DNA of 64,000 bases from Vibrio coralliirubri (GCF_024347375.1 NZ_AP025470.1:1984001-2048000); one strand, 5' to 3'. Positions 52,387 through 62,911 are shown, numbered from the stretch's first letter. The notes: a model not told the origin generated them from the sequence alone. Numbers and translations: made by a program.

Positions 52387-54837
52387 CTAGTACACCTTAT
52401 GAAAATCAATGAGGTTGAATGTGAGGTCGCTTACCCAGAAATCGCCGTCCAAGTCGGCACCTTGCACGTATCGCTTGTCGCCCATTTCTAAAGTCACAAT
52501 GTATTTGCCCGCGATTAGCCCCTCTACCATGTAAAAGCCATCACTCTCAATCTCGCTCGAATACTCGGTGCCTTTCTGGATATGTTTAAAGTGCAGATAA
52601 GCACTGTTTTCTAGGTCACCTTCTACCGTACCATCGACGCCAAATGACACCACCATTTCGATATGAGCATGAGTCAGGCCGACTTGCTTAGTATTTACAA
52701 ATACGGGATTTTGAATCGGCGTTAGGTTAAGGTCGAGTGCCCCTTCATCAATATAGATAGGCAGATTATCTCGAGCCGGAACACTTGAGAATTCAAATCG
52801 GCCTTTTGCATCACTGACTGCTCGTTGATCCAAGATTTGTAGGCTTACGCCCTGTATCGGTTGTTTGTGGTGATCGTAGACAATGCCGGTCAGCTTAGAA
52901 TGGTTGTAACGATTCCACTCAACAAACTCACCAATGCTTTCATCAAAGTAAGTCTTGGCGCCGAATTCGGTCGTCATCTCGACACCGTATCGGTCTTCGG
53001 TTCCTTCCAACTTAAAGAGCAAATAAGGATTCACTCGAGCTTCCAAAGAAGCCGTAAACGAAACCTCCTGCTTTTGATAGCGAGCCGATACGTTGGTCGT
53101 GAGTTCTTGAAAAACCTCCAACGGATCGAGCAGGCACTCTTTACACGCATTCCTTAAAGACAGCTCCGTTCGTTCATGATGACCCGAACCATCAACAGTT
53201 CCTGAAATATTCCACGATGTATCCGAAAACCCACTTTTTGCCAAGCCAATAGTGTGTAGATAATCATCTTGGTGAGAAGCTTTGGTATATCGATAATCAC
53301 CGGCGTATGAGACAAACAGATTACGAGCCACTTTCGAGTTCAACTTGGGTTCAACACTCAATTCGTCTTCATCATCTCTTATCGTTAAAAAGGCTGTTAA
53401 GTTTGCAAGCGACAGGTTGTATTTGAACACATCGTACTCCATTGACTCTAAGTCCAATTCATCGGTTTTATTAAGCTCTATCGATGCCGACTGATCGCCG
53501 TTGATCAAAATATCAAACTCCATTGGAAACCGATTGAACTCAGGTAACCAACCGATATGACCCGCGAACCAATGCGCCGGTAAGTATCGTCCTTGAACGC
53601 CAATCAAGTCTTTGCCATGTTGCCTCATAAAGGCACTACCCACAGTGAAGTAATCGGCAAGCCCATATTCGAGCGACACAGCGCCCGCTCGGTCTGCGCC
53701 TTCATTACCGACCACTTGCACACCCCACTCGTTGCGTGGCAGAAATGCATCTTCTAAACCGGCGACGGTGATCTCTTCTTCCTGCCAGACACCTTTCGAT
53801 AAGTAGTAGCGAAACTTGATGGTGTCACCGGGGGAGATGTTGTCTTCTTCAACCACGAAACGTCCAAACTCATCAGAGCGATAAGTGGTTTGATAAATGC
53901 CATTGACCAAAACATCGATGCTGATGTTGGGTTGAGTGGTTCGTTCGAGTTGAAGGTTACCGAACTCTGTCTGTCGCTTTCGATTGGTGTAATAGAGCCC
54001 GTCTTCGAGGGTTTGATTCACAGTAAAGACGCTGCCATCTAATAACACATGGCCGACTTCCAAAGAGCCTTCACCGTCATGAGCTTCTACCGAAATGTTG
54101 TAATAAACGATGGGGTTATCTTCTCGTGAATCAATCGACAAGCGAGACAAGGAGTGTTCAGTGCTTAATATGGTGTCTGAAATTGCGTAAACATCACCGC
54201 CAGTTTCACTGTCGTGATAAACCGAAGTCGCTAACCGAGTCGCCAAACCCACGGCGGCAACAGGTTCGAAAGCTGGCGTGTTTTCAGCTCGCTTGAGATC
54301 CTCGGCCTTTTTACGTGATTCATTTTTCATCTTAGAAATAGCGGCTTCCAGTTCAGTCAATGAGCTGAATTCTGGAGAAACGGTCAGCCGATAATCATCA
54401 ATATCCCAACGCACTTTTGCCGGGATACAAGCTTGCAAGCTGTACCAGTGGATGTAAGTTTCTGAGTCGATGACTTGATATTTGATCGACTGGATATTGG
54501 TGTCATCGCGATAACAAATGGCTTGTTCGGTATCTAAAATGTACGGAGGAGATTCTCTTCCCACATCTTGAGGCAAATACAGTTCGCAATATCCGCTTTC
54601 ATCACACTGACCATTCATTTCGAGCAGATAAAAAGCGGCATTGGATATCGAAATGAAGGGTTCTTCGTAGTCATCCATCATGACACGATAAAAGCTATCC
54701 CCCACTTTCCCGACTCGAACTTCTACATGGGCTGGATAGAGTTCGTTCGCCTCACTTTCTTCTTCAGATTGCGAATACGCAGCAAAAGGAAACAATGAAG
54801 CGAGCAAAAAGAGTCGCCAAAGCATGCAATTGAACAC
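52387..54837 (-). CDS. Fimbrial outer-membrane usher-like protein
   Basis: This 816-residue outer-membrane protein has a signal peptide (about 1-23) and a long beta-rich region with usher-like segments (SIDVLVNGIYQTTYRSDEFGRFVVEEDNISPGDTIKFRYYL; WGVQVVGNEGADRAGAVSLEYGLADYFTVGSAF), then carboxypeptidase-regulatory-like modules (LTGIVYDHHKQPIQGVSLQILD; GRFEFSSVP). It follows a pilus chaperone gene by 35 bp and so should be the secretion pore of a chaperone-usher pilus of the alternate/CS1-like kind. The start is GTG at 54837 behind AAAGG, or ATG at 54825. Confidence 0.78.
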   Translation of the reverse strand: MFNCMLWRLFLLASLFPFAAYSQSEEESEANELYPAHVEVRVGKVGDSFYRVMMDDYEEPFISISNAAFYLLEMNGQCDESGYCELYLPQDVGRESPPYILDTEQAICYRDDTNIQSIKYQVIDSETYIHWYSLQACIPAKVRWDIDDYRLTVSPEFSSLTELEAAISKMKNESRKKAEDLKRAENTPAFEPVAAVGLATRLATSVYHDSETGGDVYAISDTILSTEHSLSRLSIDSREDNPIVYYNISVEAHDGEGSLEVGHVLLDGSVFTVNQTLEDGLYYTNRKRQTEFGNLQLERTTQPNISIDVLVNGIYQTTYRSDEFGRFVVEEDNISPGDTIKFRYYLSKGVWQEEEITVAGLEDAFLPRNEWGVQVVGNEGADRAGAVSLEYGLADYFTVGSAFMRQHGKDLIGVQGRYLPAHWFAGHIGWLPEFNRFPMEFDILINGDQSASIELNKTDELDLESMEYDVFKYNLSLANLTAFLTIRDDEDELSVEPKLNSKVARNLFVSYAGDYRYTKASHQDDYLHTIGLAKSGFSDTSWNISGTVDGSGHHERTELSLRNACKECLLDPLEVFQELTTNVSARYQKQEVSFTASLEARVNPYLLFKLEGTEDRYGVEMTTEFGAKTYFDESIGEFVEWNRYNHSKLTGIVYDHHKQPIQGVSLQILDQRAVSDAKGRFEFSSVPARDNLPIYIDEGALDLNLTPIQNPVFVNTKQVGLTHAHIEMVVSFGVDGTVEGDLENSAYLHFKHIQKGTEYSSEIESDGFYMVEGLIAGKYIVTLEMGDKRYVQGADLDGDFWVSDLTFNLIDFHKVY

Positions 54838-54872
54838 TAGCCTTTAAAGAGTCTGCGACAATGAAACGAGCA

Positions 54873-55583
54873 CTACAGAACACATTCGTACAGAGGCTGT
54901 CCGTTCTGAACCAGTGATATCTTTGAGCCTTTTGGGAAAGGCTTGGTTAATTCAGCATTACGAAGTAGCACCACTTTTTCGCTATGCTCGTCGACATTCA
55001 ATTTTGCAGTAAATTGAAAGTTACCATCGTTGCGAATCTTGATGCTTTGATTGTCACACGCAAACTTAACATCTTGCACCTTCTCACCTTTCTGAACATA
55101 AACGGGTACATAACTGTTGATGTGAAAGTTCAGTTGAAAGGCTGAACCGTCACTGTTGGTTTTACTTGAAGACAACGCAATGTCTGATAGCTCTGCAGCT
55201 TTTGCTATTGGGGAAAACCACAAGTAAGCACGATATTCACCATCAGCCATGTCAGCAGGCAGAGCATTCATACGTAAGCGAACCGTGCGTCTTTGATTGG
55301 GTTTAAGTTCACGAATTATTGGTGGTGACACTTTAATCCAACTCGCGATGTCTTCCGATTCAGCAATATTAGCGTCAGTTCTAACCAAGCCACTCGCCTT
55401 TACTGGGCGATAAATCGGTTTTATCTCCAAGCGAATCGGTTGATCTGAATTGTTTTCGACGACGATTTTTTCAGTCACCGAAGTGTCGGCATCCAAAACA
55501 AAACGAGTCGGAGCGATAAGTAGCTGAGCATAGGCTTGTGTTGTGAAGATTAAGCCGAGAACACATGAGATAAACAACTTCAT
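54873..55583 (-). CDS. Periplasmic pilus chaperone (PapD-like)
   Basis: This 236-residue chaperone has a signal peptide (1-19, AYA/QL) and two immunoglobulin-like domains. The first carries LLIAPTRFVLDADTSVTEKIVVENNSDQPIRLEIKPIY and the conserved PPIIRELKPNQRRTVRLR strand; SYVPVYV follows. It binds pilin subunits and delivers them to the usher at 52387. Its ATG overlaps the stop of the upstream pilin remnant by the ATGA arrangement, showing that the pilin was once translationally coupled to it. Confidence 0.85.
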   Translation of the reverse strand: MKLFISCVLGLIFTTQAYAQLLIAPTRFVLDADTSVTEKIVVENNSDQPIRLEIKPIYRPVKASGLVRTDANIAESEDIASWIKVSPPIIRELKPNQRRTVRLRMNALPADMADGEYRAYLWFSPIAKAAELSDIALSSSKTNSDGSAFQLNFHINSYVPVYVQKGEKVQDVKFACDNQSIKIRNDGNFQFTAKLNVDEHSEKVVLLRNAELTKPFPKGSKISLVQNGQPLYECVL

Positions 55584-55673
55584 TTATAATTAACCTCAAA
55601 AGGGATTGTACTGGTGTAAAGGCCTGCGGGGTGGTTAGCGCCGATTTTCACTTTGGCACCAATACACAATAAT
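55580..55673 (-). pseudogene. C-terminal remnant of a DUF4402-type pilin gene
   Basis: The 30 codons directly before the chaperone gene read as GAKVKIGANHPAGLYTSTIP followed by FEVNYK and a TGA stop. This is the end pattern of DUF4402/spore-coat-U-like pilins (IGxxxxVGANxxAGxYTxxxxVxVNY). The frame is cut exactly at the end of IS copy 2, and the missing N-terminal part is not found on the other side of the IS. Confidence 0.75.
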
Positions 55674-56727
55674 GGCTTTGTTGCGTAATTAAATTTAGAG
55701 ATAGAGCCAACCCGTTTCGCTTGTTTCTTAGTCAATACGACAAGTTTCAGGCATACCTAACCCAGTAAGCTTGTTCAACGCTTTTATCATCGCGTAAGTT
55801 TCACCCACCTGGGCATTGTAATTTCTTAAGCTCAGTTTCCCTCCTAGCAACTGTTTAACTCGATACATCGCTGTTTCTGAGAGTGAACGTTTGTGGTATC
55901 CATACCGCTCTTTCCAATACTTATTTGAGTCGTATAATTTCTGGCAACCCACGGCGAAATTTCGAGGGTGACCACGCTCCCAGAAGGCAGCCCCTTCTCT
56001 TGGGGGAATAAGCGCAATAGCTCCCTTAATCTTAATAGCAGCGTGACACGCTCTCGTGTCGTAAGCGCCATCACCAGACACCTCAAGGATACTTCGGCGT
56101 GTTTGTTTCAGTAAGTTCGGGAGTACTTCTCCATCTGTAACCGTCGATAAACTTAGCTCGGCGGCAATGATCTCATGAGTGTTGGTATCGACTGCAATAT
56201 GCAGCTTTCGCCAGACTCTACGCTTGCCATCCGTCCCATGTTTTTTGACTTTCCATTCACCTTCGCCATAAACCTTAAGGCCAGTAGCATCAATGGCTAG
56301 GTGCTGTATCGCTCCTCTCGTTTTAGTCTTAAATGAAACCTCAACTTGCTTGGCTCTACGACTGATGCAGGTGTAATGCGGACAACTTAACGGTACATGG
56401 GCTAACCTAAATATCGAGTCGATAAATCCTTGCAGCGCTCTCAATGGCATAGAAAAAACTCGTTTGACCATGAGTGCTGTCGTGATAGCTAAATCACTGA
56501 ACCGACGCGGCCTACCGCGCTTATTCTGTTTGCTTTGCGCCCATCCGCTTATTGCTTCTTCATCAATCCAAAAAGTCAGAGAACCACGGTTAATGAGTGA
56601 TCGGTTGTATTGCTTCCAGTTGGTTGTTTTATAACGAGGCTTAGGCATAGGACTACGAGATAGAGTGGAGGTAGCTGATCAGATCGTAGGTTCTTGATTT
56701 AGTTCCATTGAATTACGCAACAAAGCC
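55674..56727 (-). mobile_element. IS5-family (IS903-type) insertion sequence, copy 2
   Basis: The same 1054-bp element as copy 1, with identical ends and transposase, in the same orientation. The 9-bp flanks differ (CACAATAAT on the left, CATCTGCGC on the right), so there is no target duplication: DNA next to one end has been lost or rearranged since insertion. Confidence 0.95.
55728..56648 (-). CDS. IS5-family transposase, copy 2
   Basis: This 306-residue DDE transposase is identical in sequence to the protein of copy 1 (Asp in HLAIDATGLK, Asp in VSGDGAYDT, and YHKRSLSETAMYRVK). The identical copies point to recent transposition or gene conversion. Confidence 0.95.
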   Translation of the reverse strand: MPKPRYKTTNWKQYNRSLINRGSLTFWIDEEAISGWAQSKQNKRGRPRRFSDLAITTALMVKRVFSMPLRALQGFIDSIFRLAHVPLSCPHYTCISRRAKQVEVSFKTKTRGAIQHLAIDATGLKVYGEGEWKVKKHGTDGKRRVWRKLHIAVDTNTHEIIAAELSLSTVTDGEVLPNLLKQTRRSILEVSGDGAYDTRACHAAIKIKGAIALIPPREGAAFWERGHPRNFAVGCQKLYDSNKYWKERYGYHKRSLSETAMYRVKQLLGGKLSLRNYNAQVGETYAMIKALNKLTGLGMPETCRID

Positions 56728-57123
56728 CATCTGCGCTTCAGTTTAGACACAAGCACAGCGGATTAGCTACAGGTACAGCAGATTAACCACCAGTCAAAAA
56801 ACAACGAGGTGTCTCTAATCACACAGCTTTACAGTAAAAGACAAACAAACTCATTCGCGGTAAACCTGAAACCCGACTCATCGCTTTACAACAGCTAAGG
56901 TGAAAAGATAGGTAAAAAAGAGGTACACAGGCAGAATTGTGACCATAGTAAAGCCACAATTGGATTCAAAACCTTCCCTACCGACTCGATTGAATAGTAA
57001 AGCACCGTTTTCCGGCAATTTATTTGTGATCTGGGTTGCACGCGTACCGCATACTATCAGATACTGAACAAAACTAACCTTCAGCCACAGTAAACGTTCC
57101 GCGCTTGCTGTTCAGGAAATTCA
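56728..57123. other. Non-coding region between IS copy 2 and sbcB
   Basis: About 395 bp without a supportable gene. It shows a short near-repeat (AGCACAGCGGATTAGC, then GGTACAGCAGATTAACC) at about 56752-56785, and the sbcB promoter must lie at its right end. No remnant of a pilin N-terminus is visible here. Confidence 0.4.
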
Positions 57124-58548
57124 ATGAGTTCAGATAATCAGCCGACCTACTTCTTTTTCGATTACGAAACTTGGGGCGTTAGCCCAGCAAAAGACCGTCC
57201 GAGTCAGTTTGCAGGTGTTCGTACCGACCAAGATTTCAATGTTATTGGAGAGCCTCTGGTTATCTACTGCCAACCTCCTGCTGATTACCTCCCTGCGCCA
57301 GAAGCAGCATTGATCACCCGTATCACCCCTCAAAAAGCGGCTTCACAAGGTCTTCCTGAACCTGAGTTTATCGCTAAGATCCATGCTGAGTTGGCGAAAC
57401 CAAACACCACAAGCCTTGGCTACAACAGTATTCGATTCGATGATGAGGTAACGCGTTACACCTGTTACCGAAACTTCATCGACCCATATGCGTGGAGCTG
57501 GCAGAACGGCAACTCTCGTTGGGATCTATTAGATGTAATGCGCGCTGTTCACGCACTGCGTCCTGAAGGCATTGTTTGGCCAGAGAACGAAGAAGGTTAC
57601 CCAAGCTTCAAACTGGAACACCTATCTGTGGCAAACGGCATTGAACATGAGAACGCGCACGATGCGATGGCAGATGTTATTGCGACCATCGAGTTAGCGA
57701 AGAAGCTGAAAGCTGCGCAACCTAAGATGTTCGATTACCTTTACAACATGCGTCATAAGCGTAAGCTAAATGACCTGGTTGATATCGTAAACATGACACC
57801 ATTAATGCACGTTTCTGGCATGTTTGGCCGTGACTGCAACTACACAAGCTGGATTGTGCCTATGGCTTGGCACCCAACCAATCAAAATGCCGTTATCGTG
57901 GTTGATTTAGCCAAAGATCCAAGCCCACTGTTAGAACTGGGCGCTGATGAACTCAGAGACAGGCTCTATACCAAACGCAGCGAACTGAGTGAAGACGAGT
58001 TACCCGTACCCATCAAATTGGTTCAACTGAACAAGTGCCCTATTCTTGCTCCAGCCAAAACGCTGACGGCTGAAAATGCCGAAACCATCGGTATCGATCG
58101 CCAACAATGCTTGAAGAACTTGGCACTGCTGCGCGAACATCCAGAGATTCGCGAAAAACTGATCGGCCTGTACTCACAAGAACGCGAGTACGAAAAGAGT
58201 GATGATGTTGATACACACCTTTACGACGGTTTCTTTTCACCTGCTGATAAAACAGCGATGAACATCATTCGTGAAACTGACCCGAACAACTTGGCAGCTT
58301 TGGATATCACCTTCAGTGACGAACGAATTAAACCGTTACTGTTCCGTTACCGTGCGCGTAACTTCCCATGGACGCTCGACGAAGCTGAACAATTGAAATG
58401 GGCAAACCATTGTCGTGAGTTTTATGAGTGCCGTTTAGAAGAGTACATGCTCAACCTTGAAAACCTCGCGCACGAACATGAAAGCGACGAGAAGAAAATG
58501 GCTATCTTGAAAGCGGTTTATCAGTACGTAGAAAAGTTAGCTAGCTAA
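57124..58548 (+). CDS. sbcB: Exodeoxyribonuclease I
   Basis: ExoI degrades single-stranded DNA 3' to 5' in recombination and mismatch repair. It has 474 residues. The DEDD exonuclease motifs are visible: [27 protein letters not shown] and [17 protein letters not shown]. The C-terminal SH3-like and helical parts are of normal length. An AGGAA site precedes the ATG. It leads the conserved group sbcB-yohJ-yohK. Confidence 0.96.
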   Translation: MSSDNQPTYFFFDYETWGVSPAKDRPSQFAGVRTDQDFNVIGEPLVIYCQPPADYLPAPEAALITRITPQKAASQGLPEPEFIAKIHAELAKPNTTSLGYNSIRFDDEVTRYTCYRNFIDPYAWSWQNGNSRWDLLDVMRAVHALRPEGIVWPENEEGYPSFKLEHLSVANGIEHENAHDAMADVIATIELAKKLKAAQPKMFDYLYNMRHKRKLNDLVDIVNMTPLMHVSGMFGRDCNYTSWIVPMAWHPTNQNAVIVVDLAKDPSPLLELGADELRDRLYTKRSELSEDELPVPIKLVQLNKCPILAPAKTLTAENAETIGIDRQQCLKNLALLREHPEIREKLIGLYSQEREYEKSDDVDTHLYDGFFSPADKTAMNIIRETDPNNLAALDITFSDERIKPLLFRYRARNFPWTLDEAEQLKWANHCREFYECRLEEYMLNLENLAHEHESDEKKMAILKAVYQYVEKLAS

Positions 58549-58573
58549 TTCCATTATCAAGAGACGTAACACT

Positions 58574-58945
58574 TTGAAAGAAAGATTGACCCAACTGGTT
58601 TACTGCTTAATCTCCTTCACCTTAATCATAGGTGCACTTACAGCAGGTAACGCGTTACAACACTTTTTGGATACCTCAATCCCAGGCAGTATTTTTGGCA
58701 TGTTGATTTTGTTTGCCGCCATGGTGATTGGTATTGTTCCTTCGCACTGGGTACAGCCCGGTGCAAGCTTGATTATCCGCCTAATGATCTTACTGTTTGT
58801 TCCGATCAGTGTTGGGTTGATGGATCATTTCGACATGCTCATCGCGAACGCATTGCCAATTATGGCTAGCGCCGTTGGTGGCACGTTGCTGGTGTTGGTG
58901 TCCTTATCATGGTTCTTAGACCGCTTGCTTTCGAGAGGTAACTGA
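58574..58945 (+). CDS. yohJ: CidA/LrgA family membrane protein
   Basis: This 123-residue inner-membrane protein has four hydrophobic segments of the holin-like CidA/LrgA family: [17 protein letters not shown] and [22 protein letters not shown] are typical. The start codon appears to be TTG at 58574. It lies 25 bp after sbcB and 2 bp before lrgB-type yohK. The E. coli order yohJ-yohK-cdd is kept here. The role is proposed to be control of murein hydrolases or organic-acid transport. Confidence 0.85.
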   Translation: MKERLTQLVYCLISFTLIIGALTAGNALQHFLDTSIPGSIFGMLILFAAMVIGIVPSHWVQPGASLIIRLMILLFVPISVGLMDHFDMLIANALPIMASAVGGTLLVLVSLSWFLDRLLSRGN

Positions 58946-58947
58946 TC

Positions 58948-59625
58948 ATGTGGATTCTACTCACCATCGTGGTATTCCTGTTTGCTCGCTGGGTAAGTCA
59001 AAAAGTAAACTCGCCGCTGTGTAATCCCCTGCTTATCAGCATTGGTATCATCATTCCGATTCTCACGTTCTTTAGAGTACCGTTTGAAACTTACTATGCT
59101 GACAACACTTGGATTACCTACATGCTACAGCCTGCGGTTGTTGCACTTGCTTACCCACTTTATGAACAACTACCTCAAATCAGAGCCAACTGGCGCATCA
59201 TTACCTTTGCTTGCACGCTAGGCAGTGTGATGTCGATGACAACAACGGCATTAATCGCAGTAGCATTTAAAGCGGACTTAACTTTGATTGCGAGCTTGTT
59301 AGGCAAATCAGTCACCACGCCAATTGCGATGGAAGTATCGAGCCATTTAGGTGGTGAAGCAGCGATTGCGGCAATACTGGTATTGATTGTTGGTCTGTTT
59401 GGGGCAATTTTTGCTTATCCAATCTACAATCTCATTGGTATTAAGAGCCCGATCGCCCGTGGTTTAACCATGGGTACCGTGTCTCACGCTTTAGGCACCG
59501 CGACTTGTGCGGAAAAGAATCAGGAAGATGCAGCATTCAGTTCTTTGGCTCTTGTGCTTTGCGGCGTCATTACCTCAATCATCGCACCGAGTATATTTTC
59601 GCTCGTGGTTTGGTTCTATTCTTAA
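58948..59625 (+). CDS. yohK: LrgB family membrane protein
   Basis: This 225-residue polytopic protein has the LrgB features LLGKSVTTPIAMEVSSHLGGEAAIAA and the closing GTVSHALGTATCAEKNQEDAAFSSLALVLCG. The ATG is 2 bp after the yohJ stop. It acts as the partner of the CidA/LrgA protein, and the pair is sometimes reported to carry pyruvate or other small acids. Confidence 0.88.
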   Translation: MWILLTIVVFLFARWVSQKVNSPLCNPLLISIGIIIPILTFFRVPFETYYADNTWITYMLQPAVVALAYPLYEQLPQIRANWRIITFACTLGSVMSMTTTALIAVAFKADLTLIASLLGKSVTTPIAMEVSSHLGGEAAIAAILVLIVGLFGAIFAYPIYNLIGIKSPIARGLTMGTVSHALGTATCAEKNQEDAAFSSLALVLCGVITSIIAPSIFSLVVWFYS

Positions 59626-59648
59626 CCTAAACGATCACCACGCGATTC

Positions 59649-59690
59649 AGCCCAACCAGAATGCTGTTTATTACAGTGTCTGTTTGGGCT
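59649..59690 (+). terminator. Terminator after yohK
   Basis: The arms AGCCCAA and TTGGGCT flank a partly paired 28-nt loop, and the TTTTTATT tail follows. Confidence 0.7.
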
Positions 59691-59840
59691 TTTTATTCGC
59701 ATTTATTTAGCAATAGCAGTCAAGTCACGGTCTTTTACGAGCAATAAGTGCGATATCAGCTGTATAAATGGCTCCTGTAATCGATTTCAAGTGTGACCTC
59801 ACTCTAATTATGCAAACCAATGTAACAACAACAATTCAAT

Positions 59841-59856
59841 AGTGATCTTTGTCACA
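59841..59856 (+). promoter_or_regulatory. CRP-binding site upstream of cdd
   Basis: AGTGATCTTTGTCACA matches TGTGA-N6-TCACA at 9 of 10 consensus bases and lies 56 bp before the cdd start. Control of cdd by CRP (with CytR) is known in enteric bacteria. Confidence 0.75.
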
Positions 59857-59911
59857 GAAAATTCCTGAGCAATGCATAAACTTAAAGCCTAAGGTCAATT
59901 AAGGATTCAAC

Positions 59912-60799
59912 ATGAACAGTCGTATTACCCTGGCGCTGGAAAGTGCTCCATCATCAATGAAAGCGCTTTTGAGTGACATCGTATTAGCAGACAACTTTGA
60001 CGCGACATTGTCCCCAGAACAATTTGCTAGCCTACTGCAAGCAAGTGGTCTAGCGGATGACGAACTACGTATTGCGCTACTTCCTTTTGCCGCAGCGTAT
60101 TCTTACGCTCCGTTATCTGACTTTTATGTTGGTGCAATCGTGCGTGGTTTGTCTGGTACTCTGTATTTTGGTGCAAACCTTGAAATCGCTGGTGCTCAAC
60201 TTGGTCAAACCGTTCACGCTGAGCAATCTGCAATCAGCCACGCTTGGATGAAAGGCGAGCAAGGTATCTCAGATATCACCATCAACTTCAGCCCTTGTGG
60301 TCACTGTCGTCAATTCATGAACGAACTGACAACAGCAAAAGAACTTAAAGTTCAGCTTCCACAACGTGATGAAATGTCTCTGCAAGAGTACCTACCAGAC
60401 TCGTTCGGCCCTGCTGATTTAGGTGTAACAACAGGCCTAATGACGAAGCTTGATCATAAGTACACGACCGAAGAAACAACGCCTATTGTTGTAGAAGCGC
60501 TAGCAGCACTAAACCGCAGCCATGCTCCTTACACCAAAAACCTAAGTGGTGTTTCGCTACAACTGACGTCAGGTGAAATTTTTACGGGTGCTTACGCAGA
60601 AAATGCAGCGTTCAACCCGAGCCTACCACCTCTGCAAGTGGCGTTGATTCAACTTAAACTGGCTGGCTTCGATTTCGAACAAATTGAAAGTGCTGCTTTG
60701 GTTGAAATCGCAGAAGGTAGCATCAGTCACCTAGCGGATACGCAATCTACATTAGAAGCGATTAACCCCGACATTCCAGTGACTTACTTAGCAATCTAA
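59912..60799 (+). CDS. cdd: Cytidine deaminase
   Basis: Cdd deaminates cytidine and deoxycytidine to uridine and deoxyuridine. It has 295 residues, the long dimeric form with two cytidine deaminase-like domains. The zinc site is [11 protein letters not shown], with [15 protein letters not shown]; the C-terminal domain is inactive and keeps [17 protein letters not shown]. It follows yohJ-yohK as in E. coli, with its own CRP site and terminator. Confidence 0.96.
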   Translation: MNSRITLALESAPSSMKALLSDIVLADNFDATLSPEQFASLLQASGLADDELRIALLPFAAAYSYAPLSDFYVGAIVRGLSGTLYFGANLEIAGAQLGQTVHAEQSAISHAWMKGEQGISDITINFSPCGHCRQFMNELTTAKELKVQLPQRDEMSLQEYLPDSFGPADLGVTTGLMTKLDHKYTTEETTPIVVEALAALNRSHAPYTKNLSGVSLQLTSGEIFTGAYAENAAFNPSLPPLQVALIQLKLAGFDFEQIESAALVEIAEGSISHLADTQSTLEAINPDIPVTYLAI

Positions 60800-60826
60800 G
60801 TACATCTGATTAACAAAAATTTAAAT

Positions 60827-60853
60827 AAGCAGCCCTATTTAACAGGGCTGCTT
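60827..60853 (+). terminator. Terminator after cdd
   Basis: The 10-bp stem AAGCAGCCCT and its complement, with a 7-nt loop, is followed by TTTTTTTA. Confidence 0.88.
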
Positions 60854-60883
60854 TTTTTATGCCTGTAATTAACGCAACAACTT

Positions 60884-60899
60884 GCGCAAACGTTTGCTT
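60884..60899 (+). promoter_or_regulatory. PurR operator upstream of purT
   Basis: GCGCAAACGTTTGCTT fits the PurR consensus ACGCAAACGTTTNCNT, 67 bp before the purT start. Purine repression of purT is expected. Confidence 0.8.
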
Positions 60900-60966
60900 T
60901 TGTCATTGAAATAAGTATGATCACCCCGTTTTCAATCAATCGTTCAAAAGATCGGAAGGAATTTCT

Positions 60967-62142
60967 ATGTTTGGTACTGCTACTCGTGAAAATGCTACTC
61001 GTGTACTTCTATTAGGTTCAGGTGAACTCGGCAAAGAAGTTGCTATCGAGTGCCAACGTTTAGGTTTGGAAGTTATTGCTTGTGACCGTTATGCAGACGC
61101 ACCAGCAATGCAAGTTGCGCATCGTAGCCATGTATTAGACATGTTAGACGGCGATGCACTTCAAGCGATCATTGAACTAGAAAAGCCAGATTATGTGGTT
61201 CCTGAAATTGAAGCTATTGCCACCAGCAAGTTGGTAGAGCTAGAAGCGCAAGGCTTAAATGTCGTTCCAACTGCGAATGCGACCAAGCTAACGATGAACC
61301 GCGAAGGTATCCGTCGTCTAGCTGCAGAAGAGTTGAAACTGAGCACTTCTCCTTACCGCTTTGCAGACACCTTTGAAGATTTCTCAGCCGCTGTTGAATT
61401 CGTGGGCATGCCTTGCGTTGTTAAGCCGGTAATGAGCTCTTCAGGTAAAGGTCAAAGCGTTATCAAAACAGAAGAAGACATCCAGAAATCTTGGGACTAC
61501 GCACAAGAAGGCGGTCGCACTGGCGCGGGTCGTGTGATCGTTGAAGGCTTCATCGACTTTGATTACGAGATCACCCTTCTAACCGTTCGCGCAGTCGACG
61601 GTGTTCACTTCTGTGCGCCTATCGGTCACCGCCAAGAAGACGGAGATTACCGTGAATCATGGCAGCCACAAGTGATGTCAGACAATGCACTTAAAGCCGC
61701 ACAATACACGGCTGAACAAGTGGTTAACGCACTAGGTGGTCACGGTATCTTTGGTGTCGAGCTGTTTGTTAAAGGCGATCACGTTATCTTCAATGAAGTA
61801 TCCCCTCGCCCACACGATACTGGCTTAGTGACATTGATGTCTCAAGACTCATCTGAATTCGCACTGCACGTACGCGCCTTTACCGGTATGCCGATCAAAT
61901 CTATCACGCAATACGGCCCGTGTGCATCAGCGGTTATTCTAGGCCAAGGCACTTCAACCAACATTCGTTTTGAAGGTCTTACAGAGGCGCTAGACGCACC
62001 ACAAACGCAGGTTCGCTTGTTTGGTAAGCCTGATATCGATGGCCGCCGTCGTCTAGGTGTGGCGCTTACTCGTCGCAACAGCACTGAGACAGCGATTGAA
62101 GATGCAATTGAGAGCGCGTCAAAAGTAAAAGTGATTTACTAA
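60967..62142 (+). CDS. purT: Phosphoribosylglycinamide formyltransferase 2
   Basis: PurT uses formate and ATP to make formyl-GAR in purine synthesis, an alternative to folate-dependent PurN. It has 391 residues, an ATP-grasp enzyme. Landmarks are [49 protein letters not shown] and [23 protein letters not shown]. It is under a PurR box, preceded by a cdd terminator and followed by a convergent terminator. A GGAAGGA ribosome site is present. Confidence 0.97.
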   Translation: MFGTATRENATRVLLLGSGELGKEVAIECQRLGLEVIACDRYADAPAMQVAHRSHVLDMLDGDALQAIIELEKPDYVVPEIEAIATSKLVELEAQGLNVVPTANATKLTMNREGIRRLAAEELKLSTSPYRFADTFEDFSAAVEFVGMPCVVKPVMSSSGKGQSVIKTEEDIQKSWDYAQEGGRTGAGRVIVEGFIDFDYEITLLTVRAVDGVHFCAPIGHRQEDGDYRESWQPQVMSDNALKAAQYTAEQVVNALGGHGIFGVELFVKGDHVIFNEVSPRPHDTGLVTLMSQDSSEFALHVRAFTGMPIKSITQYGPCASAVILGQGTSTNIRFEGLTEALDAPQTQVRLFGKPDIDGRRRLGVALTRRNSTETAIEDAIESASKVKVIY

Positions 62143-62190
62143 CCAGCTATTCAATTATGAACAATCACGAGTTCAAATCTGAACAATAAA

Positions 62191-62218
62191 AAAAGACGGG
62201 CTATCGAGCCCGTCTTTT
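62191..62218. terminator. Terminator between purT and tpm
   Basis: The 12-bp stem AAAAGACGGGCT and its complement, with a 4-nt loop, has A and T runs on each side, so it can serve both convergent genes. Confidence 0.9.
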
Positions 62219-62257
62219 TGTTGGTGTTATCTGTTGGCTTAACTAAGCAGACTGAAC

Positions 62258-62911
62258 TTAAGCGTCTGACTCAATCAAATACACTTCTTCACTGAATCGA
62301 GACAAGCCCTTCTTAGCAATCTTCGGATGTTCATCGTCCGCAATATCTTGATTCAACAATGTGATTTTGTATCCCGAAAACAATTGATCAATCTCTAACT
62401 TAGGTACGCTAAACGGAGGCCCCGCCATCTCGCTTTGGTCATAATCTAGAGTCACCAAAAGGATCTTACCGCCCGGTGTCAACAGTTGTTTCAAACGCTC
62501 TACGTACTGCACTCGCATCTCTTCAGGCAATGCGACTAAAGACACGCGATCATAAATGGTGTCGACAGGCTGGATTGGCGCTGTAAAGTAATCGCCCGTG
62601 TAGATGTTCAGTTCATCGAATTGATACAGTTCGTGCTGACCGCTAATTTGAGTCACAGTCGGCGTGTAAAGGTGCTCTGCAAAAAATGCGCGAACCGCAA
62701 TCTGGCTTAACTCGACACCTTGAACATCTTCATGCTTTGAAGCTAGCCAAATCAGATCTTCACTTTTACCACAAAGTGGAACGAACACACTCTTCTCGTA
62801 GCTGGGCTCAGTCTTTTCCCAAAATTTAATCAGAAGTGGGTTTACATCTTCGAGGTGGAAACCAATTTGGTTGGCTGCCCATTTATTGTGCCAAAATTCA
62901 GGATTATTCAT
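62258..62911 (-). CDS. tpm: Thiopurine S-methyltransferase family protein
   Basis: This SAM-dependent methyltransferase of 217 residues may methylate thiols or selenite/tellurite oxyanions. Landmarks are [21 protein letters not shown] at the N-terminus, [16 protein letters not shown] and [13 protein letters not shown] for SAM binding, and GDYFTAP then [18 protein letters not shown]. The length is normal for bacterial Tpm. It is monocistronic. Confidence 0.92.
   Translation of the reverse strand: MNNPEFWHNKWAANQIGFHLEDVNPLLIKFWEKTEPSYEKSVFVPLCGKSEDLIWLASKHEDVQGVELSQIAVRAFFAEHLYTPTVTQISGQHELYQFDELNIYTGDYFTAPIQPVDTIYDRVSLVALPEEMRVQYVERLKQLLTPGGKILLVTLDYDQSEMAGPPFSVPKLEIDQLFSGYKITLLNQDIADDEHPKIAKKGLSRFSEEVYLIESDA

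Noticed and set aside
15196..56727. Composite transposon made of the two IS copies
   Set aside because: Copy 1 has its own complete target duplication on both sides, so it inserted singly; the 40-kb interior contains ordinary chromosomal genes.
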